A stretch of DNA of 64,000 bases from Aptenodytes patagonicus (GCF_965638725.1 NC_134971.1:501001-565000), one strand, 5' to 3'. Shown: positions 48,871 to 62,489, counted from the first letter of the stretch. Translations and numbers: made by a program. Notes: a model not told the origin generated them from the sequence alone.

Positions 48871-51800
48871 ATAAGTGATGGAAGGTCTGTAATGAAGCTG
48901 CGCAGAGACAAAGGAATAACACAAAGAAGCAGAAAGCGTTGGGGAACACGCATAGATCTGGTGGGCTGCGGTGGCTCTGAGCGGGGTCCCCTCCTTCCCG
49001 TGCTCCAGCTCTTCCCGAGGAGAAGCTGCTGTTTGCAGCCGCGGCCAGTCAGAGTACGCCCCGGACCCGCTCTGCATACGCCGGCGGCCCTGAAAGGCCG
49101 TCCTGCTCCTTCTACCCTTACCAGGGTCTTCTTTTCTCCTTGCGGATTTGCAAAACCCTCTTCGCTGAACAACCCGAGTCGCGCGATTTCATCTCTCACC
49201 TCCTGAATAGGTTTGTCAGCCCTGCTACGGCCGTGACAGCTCCCGACTCCCGCGTTTCAGAGAGCATGAAAACAGCTCAGGGCAAAAACCCACAAGCCAA
49301 CTTAGAGCTGCGAACCTTTTCCCTGCCCTATTTTTGCGACAGAGAAGGGGAGAAAGGAGATGGGAAAGGTCTTGCTGATGCAACCTAGCAGGGAAACGAG
49401 ACGGTGATTATTTGTAGGTTTAGATGGCTGCTCGCAGACCTCCTGGGCTTTCTAAGCGCCTCTGATGAGGGGTTACTGGAGAGGCCCCCTCGGAGGCGGC
49501 TGTCCCCGACCCGTGCTGCTCTGAAACACGCTGGCACCTCTCGCTCCTCTCCCTGCTCGAACGCAAGGATGCTGTGGGAAGCGGAGCCTTGGAAAGCTCC
49601 TGCCACGGAGAAATCAGTCACTTTAATTACCCCCTTGCACTGTATTTATCTCCATGAAAGGTCCCTTGCTCCTTTGTCACTGACTGGCAGGGTTAGCAAA
49701 AACAAGCAGGAATGATCTATATGTTTATTTATTTATTTCAACAGCGCCGCCACAGAAAACGGAGCCTCTCCCCCCGAGCTTTTCCTACGGCTCGTGAGCT
49801 TACGAACCCTGCTCACCCCCGACAGACGGGGGACACGAGGAGGGACAGCAGAGCAAAAAGGGCGCTCTGGTTTCCAGGCTGCTACAAGATCTCCTGCCTG
49901 GCCGTTAGCTTCGGCGTTCCCAGGGCGAGGGCAAGAGGCGACGAGTCTGCTCGTGCGTTTGGCAGACCGCTGCCCTATTTTTGTCGCCGCTTGGAAGGTG
50001 TCTGGGTGGGGGTCCCACCGCGCGATGGCCGGGGAAGGAGCGGGGGAAGGCGAGGGGGACAGCCCAGCTCCCACGGCCGCGCATCCTCAGCAGCGGGCGC
50101 TACACACTGGGTACCAACGAGGGCTCCACATGCTGAAACGCATCGATCGGCTGCGGGATTTTTTGCATTTTTTGCAATAAGAACCGATTGCCACCACTAC
50201 GTAGCCCCCAGCCCTCTCCACCAACCCGCGGCGGGTGCAGGAGGGTGTTCTGGTGAACGCCACGACTCAGGGGCTGTATAATAACCTGTCAGAGGAGCTA
50301 AGCCAAGAGGACCTTCAGGGATGCTAGCGGTGCAGGGAGCGAGGATACCTTCTCCCCCCCGCTATGGGAGCGGCTATGGGAGCACAGGGACCTCCCCCGT
50401 GCTTGCGGGGGAGCGAAACTTCTCCCTTGCTGCACGACTGGGCAAAGGCAACCGGAGACGTGATTATGGCTCTTCGCACGGAGAAGAGTCAGCAAGAGTC
50501 CTGGGAAGGGCCCAGGGGACTGCTCCAGGAGCCCAGCCAGGAGGGAAGGCGAGGAGGGTAGCAGATCTGGCAACCAGCACCAGGTTCGCAGGGGAGAGGG
50601 GGAGCAAAGAGGATCTACGTGAAGAGAAACCAGGCGAGGAGAGGCAGAGAGAGGGCAGGGAGGGCAGCGTGGCTCTTTCCCCGTCCCCGGAGCGCCGCTG
50701 TCTGTGGCAGCCCTGGCAGCCGAGAAGCACTTTCTGCTGTGGCAGGGTTTTTTTTCTGTGATTGACCCCAATTACAGGAGTCAGCCCACACGGGCCGAGT
50801 GCGTCACTCGTGTCAGCCGGGCAGCTGCTCGGCTCCTGAAAACTCAGCTGCCCAAATGCATACAAAATGAAGGGCAGTACCACCGGCAGGAGCCGGGGGT
50901 AAGGGCAGCCGGCACGGCAGCGAATGCCGGCTGCGGTGCAGCATCCCCGGGAGAGCCCGGTACGTGCGGAGACCCGTGCACAGCCCGCGTTGCCTCCTGG
51001 GGACCCCGAGCACACCCCAGTGCTGCCCCATCCACCCACGCTTGCCAGGTGCCAGGAGCCGCCCGCGGCGCCCGTTTGTCGAAAGCTTTTTCATGAATTT
51101 AACGCAGTTTGATCATTTGCACGGTAACGTCGCAAAATCAGAAGATCAGAAAGTAAGTCTTCGGGGGAATTAGAGACCCCACACCCAGCAGCGTGGTCAG
51201 ATCCAGCTGCCCGGCGCCCACCACAACCCGGTTCGCACCGTGCGTCGCGAGGGATGTTGGAAACGGCCACCACACGCACACACGTGCGCGCAGGGGGAAG
51301 CCCAGCCCTGCTTCCCGGTTTTCGGCTGTTGCCCAGAAGCCCTCCGGGCCAGGCTGGGTCTGGAGCAAAGAGCAAGCTGCCTGCAGGCAGCCCGGGGCCG
51401 CTCCTGTGCGGCTCACAGCCAGGGGCACGTCTGCTGCCTGCTCCTTGCCGGAGCTGCACGGTGCAAGAAGTAGGAGGAGGAATTGCTTGCTTTATTCATT
51501 TCAGGTTTTCGATGCATCTGAGCCGTTTGGGAGCGGAGGTTACAGGAGAGATCAGCAAGCGTCTTCCCCGAGACCTTGCTGACGAACACAGAAGGGTTGT
51601 TTGTGTGCCAGAAGTTTCACGACCACCAAAACACGCATCTCCAAACAAACGCCTGAAGTAGCCACCTGCCCAGGCAACGTTTATAAGCGACGCTGAACCA
51701 GCTGCTGCGTCAAACCATAACGCCGTAGTATGCCAAACCCAGCAAATTAATCTGTTTCCCCTCTCAGCTAAGCGCAGTAACAAGCCAGTCTGTGCAGGGC

Positions 51801-52489
51801 AAATGGCTTTATAAACGTTTGGGGGTAAATACACATTCCCAGCTTCAGTCCCGGTGTGTTTCTCAGCAGTGACCTTGCCTTCCATGGGCGCAGAGCCCAC
51901 CATAAAGCACGGAGACACAGAAAACTGGAGTAATACCCGCACGACCAACGCCGCAGGACTTACCTGCACGTCTGGCTGGAGCAAGAGCTCCTGGACACGG
52001 GCAAAAACCATCTCAGCTCTACATCCAACATCTTCTCTACGTTATTTCTACTACAGTCGCTCCTTGAGCTTCTAAGCAAGGTCAACAACAGACGGTGCTA
52101 GGGTCTGTGTGCACGTGGACTAAAGGCACGCATCAAACAACCAAGAAAATAACATTTCTGCTGCATAAATGGAGAAACAAAGACCAAGAGACTCACCCAG
52201 CGTCCCAGGCGAAGGCTCTGGGAGAGCACCACGTCGCACCCAGCTCTGGTGAGCCGGGTTACTCCGCACCACAGGGACATAAGTAGCTTCACCTGCCGCC
52301 GGGTAAGGCAGCCTCATCACTCGCCTCGTTACTCACCTGCCAGTACCTGGGGCCCTGCCGCCTTCCTCACGCTGCTCAGGGAGTAACGCAACTTCTGCAT
52401 CCCCACCTCCCTTGTCCCGCTCACGTCTCCCAGTCGGTAACGCTCCTCTGTCTCACGCTGCTCCGTCTGCCTTTTCTGTAAAACAGAAA
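48871..52489. other. Gene-free DNA
   Basis: No gene recognised. A possible very diverged MIR piece near 52,165-52,200 was not strong enough to call. Confidence 0.45.
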
Positions 52490-53200
52490 TCGTGCTCTGC
52501 TGAAAGGCCCGCTTTTGTTATTATTTCATTCCTCTGTTATTAATACCTGATTTGATGCCATTTGTTCCATTTTACAGCTTGTCTCCTGCAATTGCCTGCC
52601 TTTAGAAACAGTTTTATCTGAGCAGGTGAGGCAGATTATAAATAAATTTTGTACTGCACCTTGTATTTTAAGCAAATTTGAGACTTTCCTGATTAGGTGC
52701 CTCCCACCGGAGAACCTTGTTCAGTCGGATAATTGCAGCCTCGATTCTTTATCCTCCCCTTTTGTTCTCTTCCCCCCTCGGCAAAGCTGCAATCTTGCAC
52801 GGGAACATCAGCAGACAAAACCCTTGAAAATAACTCTCCAGAAGAAATCTAATTTACTTTTTAATCTGGTTCGGAAATTTGCCAGCAAAATTTCCACAGA
52901 CGAGCAGAGCCATTTATTACTACTTATCGCACCGGCTGGATCCTTGCTCCCGATTTGGGTGATGTAGCAGGGAGGGCGGAGTGTGTGCGTGCGCGAAGAG
53001 ACGGAGAGAGAAATCTTTTGATATATTACTTATTTGATACAATCTTCCCCCTGATGAGATCAGTAAGGAGAGGACAAAGCGGCGACCTTATCCATTTCAG
53101 CTGCTTACATTATGAAATGCCAAGCATATATATATTTATATATAGTGTTTCATTTCACTTATTTTGTTCGGTAGGTTCTCTTTTATTTATTTATATACAG
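52490..53200. other. AT-rich candidate conserved non-coding region
   Basis: Extended AT-rich tract in two parts, 52,490-52,970 and 53,030-53,200. Words include TGTTATTATTTCATTCC, TGTTATTAATACC, GCAGATTATAAATAAATTTTG, TTTGATATATTACTTATTTG and GCATATATATATTTATATAT. The second part includes simple TA-rich sequence. No gene or mobile element recognised. Confidence 0.4.
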
Positions 53201-55239
53201 AGACACGCACCCGTACTACGTACATATGTAACGTTCCTGCCGGGGAAAGAGCTTACTGCAGTTGTTTCCTCATGGATGAAGAGGATTTGATTGCATTTGT
53301 GATTCGAGGAGCCTCCTTCCAGTGACAGATACGGGAAAGCGTTGCTCGCTGCGGCCGTTACGGGGTTTGTTTAATGATGTGGCTAATAAGCGTCCACCGC
53401 AAAGGCCGCGAATATGTTCCACGCGTCGTCTTTCGGGGTGAAGCGGAGGGAAGGCAAGCATATGCCAGAATACATAATGCTCCTAGCTCGCAGTGAAATC
53501 GTTAGACCGAAGCTTGTGAGATCTGGAGGGATGCGGGCTCTGCCGTCGCTCTGCACACCAAAATAATCCTCTCTTCCCCCCTTTTTCCTTACAGCCTGGT
53601 GCGATCGGACTGGGGGGCTTGGCTCGGCGGGCCGTCCTTTCCCTGCGCCGCCAGCCGCCGCCCTCTCAGCCTGGGGATCTCCCTGCCCTACGGCTTTTCT
53701 TAATTCGGTGGATTCCCCAGCCGAGCCCGGCTCAGACGCCAAAGTTTCTGCGTAAAAGTTTCCGTCTCTCGCTTTTCCTTCTCAGAACGATGCCTCCAGT
53801 GGGAAGTGTAAATACAGAAAGATGACAACATGTGCATTAGCGCTCGTTAGAATGTCATCATTATATCCTGCAAAGTGTCTGCTGAAGGGATCCCTAAAGG
53901 ACACTTAGAGATGGAGCAGCTGCTCCGGATTTGTTCCACCTCGCATCTCGAAGAAAATGACATTGAGATAAATACGGCGCTGCGAGCGTCCGCGGAGCAG
54001 AGCGGGGGGAAAAGAGAGGGGGTGATTGCCTTTGGTCGCAGGTCCGAGACAGGACCTCAGCGCGCTCCCAGCCTGCCCGCCCTCTGCCTTTTTAGCATTA
54101 ATCACGGGCTGCAACGTTTGCGACGGTACCAATGGGTCCACGCAGCAGAGCGGTGCGACGGAGAGAGGGATGCCCCAGCTGCCTCTCATCCAGCCAGCTC
54201 TGATGCTGGCGGCGACTTATCTGCGGCGTGTGGAGGTCAGTATGGATTCTTCTGGGGAAAAAAACCAAACCAACGCCCAAACGTCTCGAAGATAACATAT
54301 ACGTGACCAAACTCTCAGAGGTACTTTAAGCCAGATTGTCATCTGGTGTAAAGCAGAACAATCTCACTTATTACACTTCAGTGGAGCGAGCAGATTTTTG
54401 CAACGCAAACTTTAAAACCACCCGATCCCGGGATGGTACCATTTTCTAACCTGCCTTTGTCCGTATGGTGCCACACGAGAGGGGGCTTCAGGAGGAGTTA
54501 CGTGCCTGCACGACAATCTCCCCCTCTGCCTGTTTGCATTCAGAGAGAAAGCCTTGAAATAAAAACGCAAGCAGTCCCAAGGGCACTCGCTGCAGAAGAG
54601 AGAAAGGTTAAGGACTGTGATTGACCATGAGAAGATCCGGAGTCTTACATTACCTGGAGTCCTTGCACGCTTTCCCTGTATCATTACCCAGCAAATAAAG
54701 AAAAAAAGGCATTGTCTTCAATTTTCCCGTCTCCTAAGAGCCCCTATCGTGTCAAGTAGCAAAGTCACAAAGCAGAGTTTCTCTATTCGACAGTAGCAAA
54801 TAGATCATTTTCTGGGAGCGGCGTTACTGCGGCTGGCGGAGGGAGGGGCACCCCCTCCTTCGCAGGTGGCAGAGAGTCTTCTCCGCTGCCAGACAATACC
54901 GAGACACCCGGGGGGGAGAGATCAGGCCCCACGAGAAGCATCCTCGCTCAGCTAACCATCAGGAACCATTGCTTGTTCTCTGCCGGTACTGAAACGATGC
55001 TCCAGCTATTAGAAGGGGTTGCATACAAGCTGCAGAAACGAGAAATAGAGCGCCGGGGCCCCCACGGCAGCAGATGATCCTACCGCCCTTTTTTTTTTTA
55101 AAAAACCAACCAAACAAACCCTAACGCTGACCCTGAATATGCGGCACATTCCAGTTGGTTGAATTACCTCCCGAGCCTCTGGATTTGTTTTGTCATCCAC
55201 ACAAAGAGAATACCCAATTCTTTGCCGCTCCTTCAAAAT
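53201..55239. other. Gene-free DNA
   Basis: No gene recognised. Mixed composition, with a T/A run at about 55,090-55,105. Confidence 0.45.
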
Positions 55240-55430
55240 TGCCATGCGGAGGTTTTGGATGCAGATTAAGCAGCCAATGCCACAGGTGGCTGCGTTTCAG
55301 TAATAGCTTCATCGGGTTTCTATAGGAGTTGCATTTTGTTTTCCATTTTTAATTGCAACATAGCAACACCAGATTGCCACGCGGCAGATCTATTAAGGTT
55401 ACAAAGTGCTCAGGAAAAGTCCTTTGGCTG
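55240..55430. other. AT-rich candidate conserved non-coding element
   Basis: Includes GATGCAGATTAAGC, GCCACAGGTGGC (E-box palindrome), TTTTTAATTGCAAC and GATTGCCACGC. No coding frame or repeat match. Confidence 0.4.
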
Positions 55431-56875
55431 AATGACAAGCGGGCGCGTTGACTTCCACCGTCATTTGCCGCTGGAGCCTGGGAGCCGCATCCTGCACCCT
55501 ACACAACCGCGGTCAGATTCGGCACTTTCTCGCCTGCAGGACCTTTTGCAGGCAGATCCTATCAGCAGCGTGCCTGCTTTTGGGACATCTTTTTCTCAAA
55601 ATAGCCTTTTGAGTACTTTTGTTTTGTGCAGGTTTTTCTCCTGTTGTTTCACCTTCTGCTGGAAGAGAGTCCCCCCCAGATGGAAAGAAATCGGCTCGGA
55701 GCAGAGGACCGGTCTCACACGTGGCGTTTGCGGAGGCGGAGGGAGGGACGACAAGGGCTGCCAGGAGCCGGAGCGGGGACGGTGCCAAGCGACTGCTGCG
55801 ACGATGGATTTGCTGTGAAATCGCGTGGCTCTGAGGGGAGGCAAACGGTCAGAGCCAGCTGAAAATTTTTCAGAAAGCCAGAAAATTTCCATTCGATCAA
55901 AACGCAAACGCTCACAAACACATCAGTTCAGATGCTGCTTTGGAGAAGCAGAGGAACGCAGACCGACGCACGTCGCCGGGGCTGGCACAGGATCCTCTGG
56001 GGTCGTGCTTTTGGACCGGGACCCTCGGGTGCTACCACAACACAGATACCCATGATGGCTGCAAACGCCTCCTCCGCACGTGACACGCCGGAGCCGTACC
56101 GGCCGTCCAGGAGGAAGGGCTGGGGGCTTGCTCTGCCGGTATCAGTATTTCATCCGTCCCTGAGACAAGCTGGAAGCTCGAAAGACCTCGGTCTTTCTCG
56201 GTTATAGACTGATCCCTTCAAATCCGGGCTGCGGGTAACCCCCTTCGTTGCTAAATGAGCTAAGTTCACAGGGAAAATGTTTTATATATACATAAGTATG
56301 TGTATTATATATTACATACGATACATATAATATATATTATTATATCTAGTTTCATTTACATGTGTATATATACACACACACATAGTCACACCTCATCCAA
56401 CAAAGACTGATTTGTTATAACCAGCACTAGCATTTCCTTACAGATGAATGGCATCTCATTAGGGCGTTTAGGGACCAGAGAAGTTCAATGCGACTTCACG
56501 TCCCTCAAGGTGTGAGGGGGTAAAAAGGTCTCCCGCCTTTCGCACAGACAGTTTTAGTGTGGACGGACGTTAGGAGCAATGCCCCCGCGCTGAAATGTGT
56601 CTTTGTTCCGAGCTGGAAATCAGGCACTTCAAAATTTGCTGTGAACAAAGTTCCCCTTCCAACAGGCGCTTGCCAGCGATCAAAACATTGAGTTTCCCGG
56701 CTGACATCCACCATTTAACAAATTCCGAGCGAAAAATCTATGTTGGAACGCGATACTGCCACGCCGCAATCCGGCAGCGCTGAAACATTTCAATACCGCT
56801 GCAACGCTTCTTCTTCTTCCTCTCTTATTTTTTGCTTCACATGAAACGATCAAAGGAATAGAGGAACGCAGCGAG
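55431..56875. other. Gene-free DNA with a TA-rich simple-repeat block
   Basis: No gene recognised. 56,280-56,385 is a degenerate TATA/CATA/CACA simple-sequence block. Confidence 0.45.
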
Positions 56876-56965
56876 CGCCAGACCGGCTCACACCTGAGGT
56901 CCATCTAATCCAGTACGCTGTCTCCAAGGGCGGCCGGCACCAGCTGCTTCAGAGACAGACGGGGA
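56876..56965. mobile_element. Ancient interspersed repeat, probably CR1-related
   Basis: GAGGTCCATCTAATCCAGTA, CGCTGTCTCC and GGCACCAGCTGCTTCAGAG keep the word order of a repeat widespread in sauropsid genomes (AGGTCCATCTAGTCCAGTAT, CCTGTCTCC, GCACCAGATGCTTCAGAG). I recall the sequence but am unsure of the family name. Confidence 0.55.
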
Positions 56966-58139
56966 AGCCGCGCGAGAGGCACAGCTGACGCTGCCGGGGG
57001 CAGGAGGGCCGGTGCAAGGGTACCACGAGCCGTACCGTGAGATGAAGGATGCGACTCCAGGCAAAACTATCTGACGGCTAAAATGGTGGAGGAGCCGGCC
57101 GGCAGAGCACTGACGGTCGGGCTCGGGGGCAGGAGTCAGGCACGGGGGCGATGAAACGGTCGGATACGACGGGAATACCTGAAAACGCTGCAGTTGGGGT
57201 TTACGTCCCGAGGTTGTTTGCGCGGGTAGACGGAGGGCCAGGTTAGCTCGTGCAGGGACAGGGGTGGAAACGATACAAATGCCGAGCCCCGCCATTAACA
57301 GCAGCAGGACCCACATTTCTAATGGGTTCTTAACACTGTAGACACATCCAACGCGTCGCGATTATCGTTGCTCACTTCTGTCGTACCGGGGCCGCCTTTG
57401 TTAGGCAACCTGAGGGGTCCCTCCTCTCCGCAGCGGCACCCCGACACCTCTGCACGGTCCGGTGTCTCACCGAAGCGGCCGGGCAGGACCGCGGGAGGGA
57501 TTTTCCCGCTGATGTGCAATACCCAAGGAATCGCCTGCACACGCTTAGCCAGCTTGACGTAAAATACGACTCAGCGAAGACGCAAGATGACTCTGTACAG
57601 ACAGCTATTTTGCCGGAAACTAGCCTCGTTTGGGTTTTCTTTAATGATTAGGAACTAGTCGGAGCTAAAAGAACTGAAATAAGGCGAGGTGAAAGGTGTA
57701 AGCTACCATGTTTTATGCCGTCTCTACGCCGGGTTACGAGGACGCCCGCTGTTAGTTACAGCACAGCTGACAAACAGCGACTTGTTAAGCTGCGGTAACT
57801 GGATGATACATCTGAGACTTAAAAGCACGAACAGAGACTCGCACCAGCTTGCCTGAACCGAACGCAGTTCCCCGTACAGACAGGGCCTCGTTTTCCGTCC
57901 TCTTTGCCTCCATGTAATGCTGACAAACCAGATCTCCCTCCACGGGTGTAGCAGTGCCAGCAAAAGGAGAATCCACCAAAAATCTTTCCAGCATCAAAAA
58001 CAGTGATTTTTTTTTTTTTTTTTTAAAAGCGCACGTTTGACTCGGCACCTGCATCCTCACATCTACAAAGCAGAGTTGCCACCTCCCTGAATAGCTGTAA
58101 TTTCTTTTTAGTTCAATTATTTCTGCACCATACTGTTTG
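56966..58139. other. Gene-free DNA
   Basis: No gene recognised. A T16 run is at about 58,009-58,024. Confidence 0.45.
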
Positions 58140-58480
58140 CAACAGCTGAAGCCAACAGTGCTGTTCAGCATATTATCTACTCTGTGTCAATGCACCATGA
58201 AATATTAAGACTACAATAGGTCTGAAGTCACAGAATCATAAGCCTTTAATAGCTTGCTTCATTTCTGCTGCTGGAAGATGGCAGAATACTTCTATTTTTA
58301 AACAAATGGCGTTCATTCTAATGAAGCCAGAGCTCATCTTGATACAACTGCAGCTGCAGACCTTTTTCTCCACTGTGGTTTTGAAACTCAGAGTTCCGTT
58401 AGGGAGGAGCTGCTGACAGCTTTTGAGAGCATTTAACTACGTGGCTTAACCTGGGTTTGTCTATTTGTTTACAAATGACC
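58140..58480. other. AT-rich candidate conserved non-coding element
   Basis: Contains ATATTATCTACTCTGTG, CATGAAATATTAAGAC, AAACAAATGGCGTTCATTC, CTAATGAAGCC and paired CTGCAGCTGCAG E-box palindromes. CpG is scarce, unlike the flanks. No frame or repeat identity. Confidence 0.45.
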
Positions 58481-58980
58481 GGTTTATTTGCAGGAAAAAT
58501 ATCCTCTCCTGCGTTTTCCCAAACCACCGCGTTGACCAGACTGAAGACGACTGAAAACCATTAGGCACACCTCCACCTCCCGATTCCTTAGCACGTCCTC
58601 TGCAGTGCCTCAGGCCGCAGGATGCGTTGAAGCAGGAGAAGATGCCGCTTCATCTCCAGGAGAATCTATGGGAGGCGTGCAGGGCAGCAGCTGCCGCCGC
58701 CGCCTCCGCCAGGCTGGCGTGCCGGGCTCCTGCCTTCCCCGGCCTTCGGGGAAGCCTTACCCTTTTGTTAGGGCTTATGCATCTCACACCGAAAGCCACC
58801 CTGGGCTGGGGCTGGCGTACAAACAGAGCGCGAGAGGAGGGAGAACTGGGTAGTTTCCCAGGGAGAGTCCCGCTCCCCACATCCCCATTAAATCCCTTTT
58901 AGGGGCAGCCATTCGGCGCCTCGACAGATGCAGACTTGCACGTTTTTTCTTAATAGAGAGGAGAGCTTTTTTTTTTTTAA
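58481..58980. other. Gene-free DNA
   Basis: No gene recognised. Short GC-rich frames only; a T-run precedes the next element. Confidence 0.45.
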
Positions 58981-59270
58981 TGCTTTCTTGCAAATTTGCA
59001 TATCCCTCCTCCTCTCCTTCCACGGTTAAGCTCCCGAAATATAATAAATATTTCACTTTCAAATCTAGATTCATTAAAGGACGCCCAGGAGGGGGAAATA
59101 ATAAGGTATCGCTTTACAGCCCAAATAAACCACAGAAAGATACGGCCTGTAATGTATATTTCAGGCTTTAGGTTGAGATAATTCATACATCACTCCCGGT
59201 TAGGAAACAAAGATGGTGCTGTGTCAGCACATTAGCTGAAAAAATATCTTCCTGTGATACGTTATGCCTT
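58981..59270. promoter_or_regulatory. Enhancer-like island with POU octamer and MAF site
   Basis: TGCAAATTTGCA at 58989-59000 is a perfect palindrome containing two overlapping octamer-type halves; ATTTGCAT at 58994-59001 is an exact POU octamer. TGCTGTGTCAGCA at 59217-59229 differs at one base from the MAF recognition palindrome. Between them lie GATTCATTAAAGG and GATAATTCATAC. No coding frame or repeat match. Confidence 0.5.
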
Positions 59271-60359
59271 TTGGTAATGTAGCCCAGTTACCGTACGCTG
59301 CCGCGAGTGGGAAACGAGGCAGTCCAGAGAAGCAGTCACCTCTGCTCGGTAAAGAGCTGGGACGTTCCCCTCCCTCCCTCCATCCCGTGCTGCGCCAAGG
59401 AAAGGAGAAAGCAGAGAAACACGCTATTTTTCTGCCGTGCTTTCTCACCGAAGGCGTATTTTTTTTGCTAAGGCTGCAGAGCCGAGTGGCAGCAGGGCTG
59501 AGCGGGACGGGAGAGCGCCCATGACAGGCTGCGGAGCGCTCATTTATCATAAGAGCCATTTCCCTACTAATAAAGTGACCTTGCGTAAATAGCTCAACTT
59601 TTCACAGCTATCACATCATTAAGATAGGACACGCGTTGATAGATAGAGACCACACGGACTGCTGATCCAGGATGAACTACCGCAGCCAGGGAGTTATTTT
59701 TGACGGGGCTGAAACGCTCCATCATTTAACGACAGAAGGTGCCGGCGAGTAACACGCCTGCGGACACGATCAATTCTGCCCGCTGTCGATGCCGCGGGGG
59801 GAGCTCTGGGCTCCCTTCCTTTCTCCTCCCCAACGGCCAACGCTCTGCCCAAAGGAGCCGACGTCTCCAAATCGCTGCCGCCTCGGCAAATCAAGACCCG
59901 CGGCAGAAATCGCATCTGCTGGAGAGCTGCTGCGCTTTCCAGGACGCTGCACGACGAGGCCCCGCGGGGTCTGGTGGAGGCAAACGAGATCTTTGCACGA
60001 GACCCAAAGGGTCTCCTTGGGCGCTAGCAGCAAAACGTCCTGCCTTTCGCGAGACTTGCCGTAGACGTCGCCACGGCTGAACTTCAAGTCAACGAGCCAC
60101 AGCGGAGCGGGACACATGGCAGATCCCGAGGGAACAGCGCGGTGCTTTCACCTACCCTCTCCTCCCGATGCGGCTGCAGGACTGGCCACCACCCCTTCTC
60201 TACGCAATCCATCCTCCCGTTGCTCTACAACGCTCAGGTCGTTCCCCCAGTTCTGCGAGTGAGCAAGAGAGACGTGCGGGGTGGGAAGGGGCAGGGGAGA
60301 GGGACAATCCGCGGGGTTACGCTGCAAGGAAAACACCGGTAGCGGCTTTTTTGTGTTGT
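59271..60359. other. Gene-free DNA
   Basis: No gene or mobile element recognised. Confidence 0.45.
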
Positions 60360-60700
60360 TATTGTTACCCTCCCGTGTATACTCCTGGCTAATCCAGTAA
60401 TCTATTATTTATGTGTAGCCTAATTAAGGTTGTGAGTAGCTCGATCTTTGTTTACTTAAGTATATAGCGGAAGATTGCCAAGATTAAATAAAATCATCTG
60501 CCGGCAGGCAGGCAGGGCTGGCTGTGCGCGCTCAGAAGGATGGCTGCGGGGCTGGGGAGCTGCCCTCCTGCCTTTTCGGATGGAGATCACGTAGGCTATT
60601 GCATCATACACCCTGTTACCAATTCAAGCTTATCTAATAAAGATTCAGATAAACCAGACCAAACAAAACCCAGCGAAGTCTGAAACCAGCTAATGGGATG
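60360..60700. other. AT-rich candidate conserved non-coding element
   Basis: Contains GGCTAATCCAGTAATC (TAATCC, OTX/PITX type), TATTATTTATGTG, GCCTAATTAAGG, CTTTGTTTACTTAAG (FOX type) and AAGATTAAATAAAATC. No frame or repeat match. Confidence 0.45.
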
Positions 60701-61229
60701 TGATTAGCGCGCGTCAGCCTGCGTTTTTACCTGCTACCTGCAGGACCTCAGCATCCATCCAGCCTTGCTTAGGTGCTGGGGCTGCACGTTTAACGCGACG
60801 CACAGAGAATTAACATGGTTTTAAATCACATTCCTATAAAATAAACCTATAGCTGGACCAACAGCCCCACTGAAATTGCGGCACAGATGTCCACGACTCC
60901 ACTCTTTCTGTGGCCGAGGGGTGGGATCAGCCCCCGCTCTCCTTTCCACCGGCTTCACGTCCGCGCCAGCCCCGGAGGAGCTGCACCAGGCTTGCACCAG
61001 CCGCTCTGGGCAATGCAAGAGGGGCTGGATCCAGCGCCCGCGCCCGGCTCCCACTCGCCCCCCACGGGATCGATCTGTTCGGGCCAGCCCATGAATCGTG
61101 ACTTCCATGAGTTATTGCAAGGAAGTCGAAGGGACCATCCGTGTGAGTAACCGCTCTCCGACAGGAACGAGAGGTCTGCAAGCTGCCTCTCGTGATTTAC
61201 ACCAACACAAAGGAAATAGATGAAGTATC
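60701..61229. other. Gene-free DNA
   Basis: No gene or mobile element recognised. Confidence 0.45.
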
Positions 61230-61780
61230 CACTGATGTCCATTCCCATTTACTCAGCTACTCTGTCTTAGAGGGGACCATGGATAATGTCGCCTTTTCTG
61301 AGCTTCATGGATGAAATATGCTCGCAACAGCGCATACATTATGATTTTTATACTTAACAGGCTGGATAGCTTCCTCTCCTCCCATCAAAGCTACGGCGCG
61401 AGCGGATCCCACAGGCTGAGCTAGCTAACGAGACTACTACATTCGCAATGCGCACTGCCACCCTACGTCTTCCAAAAGCTCTCCAAATGGATCTGTTTGG
61501 ACCCATTTTAAACATAAATATTGCTAGGTTCTGCGCTAAATGTGTATGCAGTGCGTTTTACAAAACCTTTAACAAATTCTGCGCAGAAGAATATGTTTTC
61601 CCATATGGGCTGCTTAAAGAAAGGCAGATGTGAGGTAATCCAAATCCCTCATATGCTTCTCCTCCTCCTCCTCCTCCCTTTCCTTTTGGCAAACTATCTC
61701 AGGCAAAGACAAATATTGTATCAAAGAGCTATGGAAATAAACACGAATATAGCTCAAGGGCCTAAGTAAATTTCTGGAAT
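61230..61780. other. AT-rich candidate conserved non-coding region
   Basis: Includes CATTATGATTTTTATAC, AACATAAATATTGC and ATGGAAATAAACACG. Low CpG for this window. No coding frame or repeat identity. Confidence 0.4.
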
Positions 61781-62489
61781 GTTTCCTCAGCGCAATTAAT
61801 AGGTAACATTGCGGGGGGAGCTCGAGTACCCAAAATATGCCTGAGGAAGCTAATTTTATTGTGCAGACGGTGCTCTGGGAACCGCGGCGCGGGAGCCGCG
61901 TTAAGCAACATTAGCCAGGAAACTCTTAATAGGCTGCTGCGAAAGACGAGGAAACCCAAGTCAGAAGTTCGAGGGAGAGCAGGTAACGCTGGGCTGAAGC
62001 AAGCCGGGGTGAGCTGGGAACCCGGGGACGGGGCTTGCTCCGAGCCAGGCGGGAGGAGGTGGGAGCCGCATCTCGGGCTCAGGCGCTACGGCGGGTGCGA
62101 GGGGCTGGTCGGCCACCTCCCGAAGGGACAGGAACATCTGGAGACGGCACCGCTGGTCCTGGACCCCGCTCGCGTGAAGGATGTGCTAAGGCAATTGTCT
62201 GCCTTATCATAAATTCTGCGGGCGCAGGAACTCTACAGTCTGTGAAGCGTGCGCTATACGGGAACTGCTCATCTTGTGCTGAGGGCGATATAAAAACAGA
62301 TGGCAAAGATTGCACCCGGAGATAAACCAACGGCGCTTCCACCACCGTGTCCGTGGCTGATACAGCGGGGCTCCCCAGCACCCGATTCCCTCGGGGGATG
62401 ACCGCACGGGGTCCCCGAGGCTGAACCCGCAGCCGGAAAAGATCGAGCCAAAAGCAGGAGGCGAAACGTGAGCACTCAAGCGGTATTTC
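61781..62489. other. Gene-free DNA
   Basis: No gene recognised; mostly GC-rich. Confidence 0.45.

Noticed and set aside
52165..52200. Possible second MIR fragment (GGAGAAACAAAGACCAAGAG)
   Set aside because: Only one short word matches and the rest of the core is missing.
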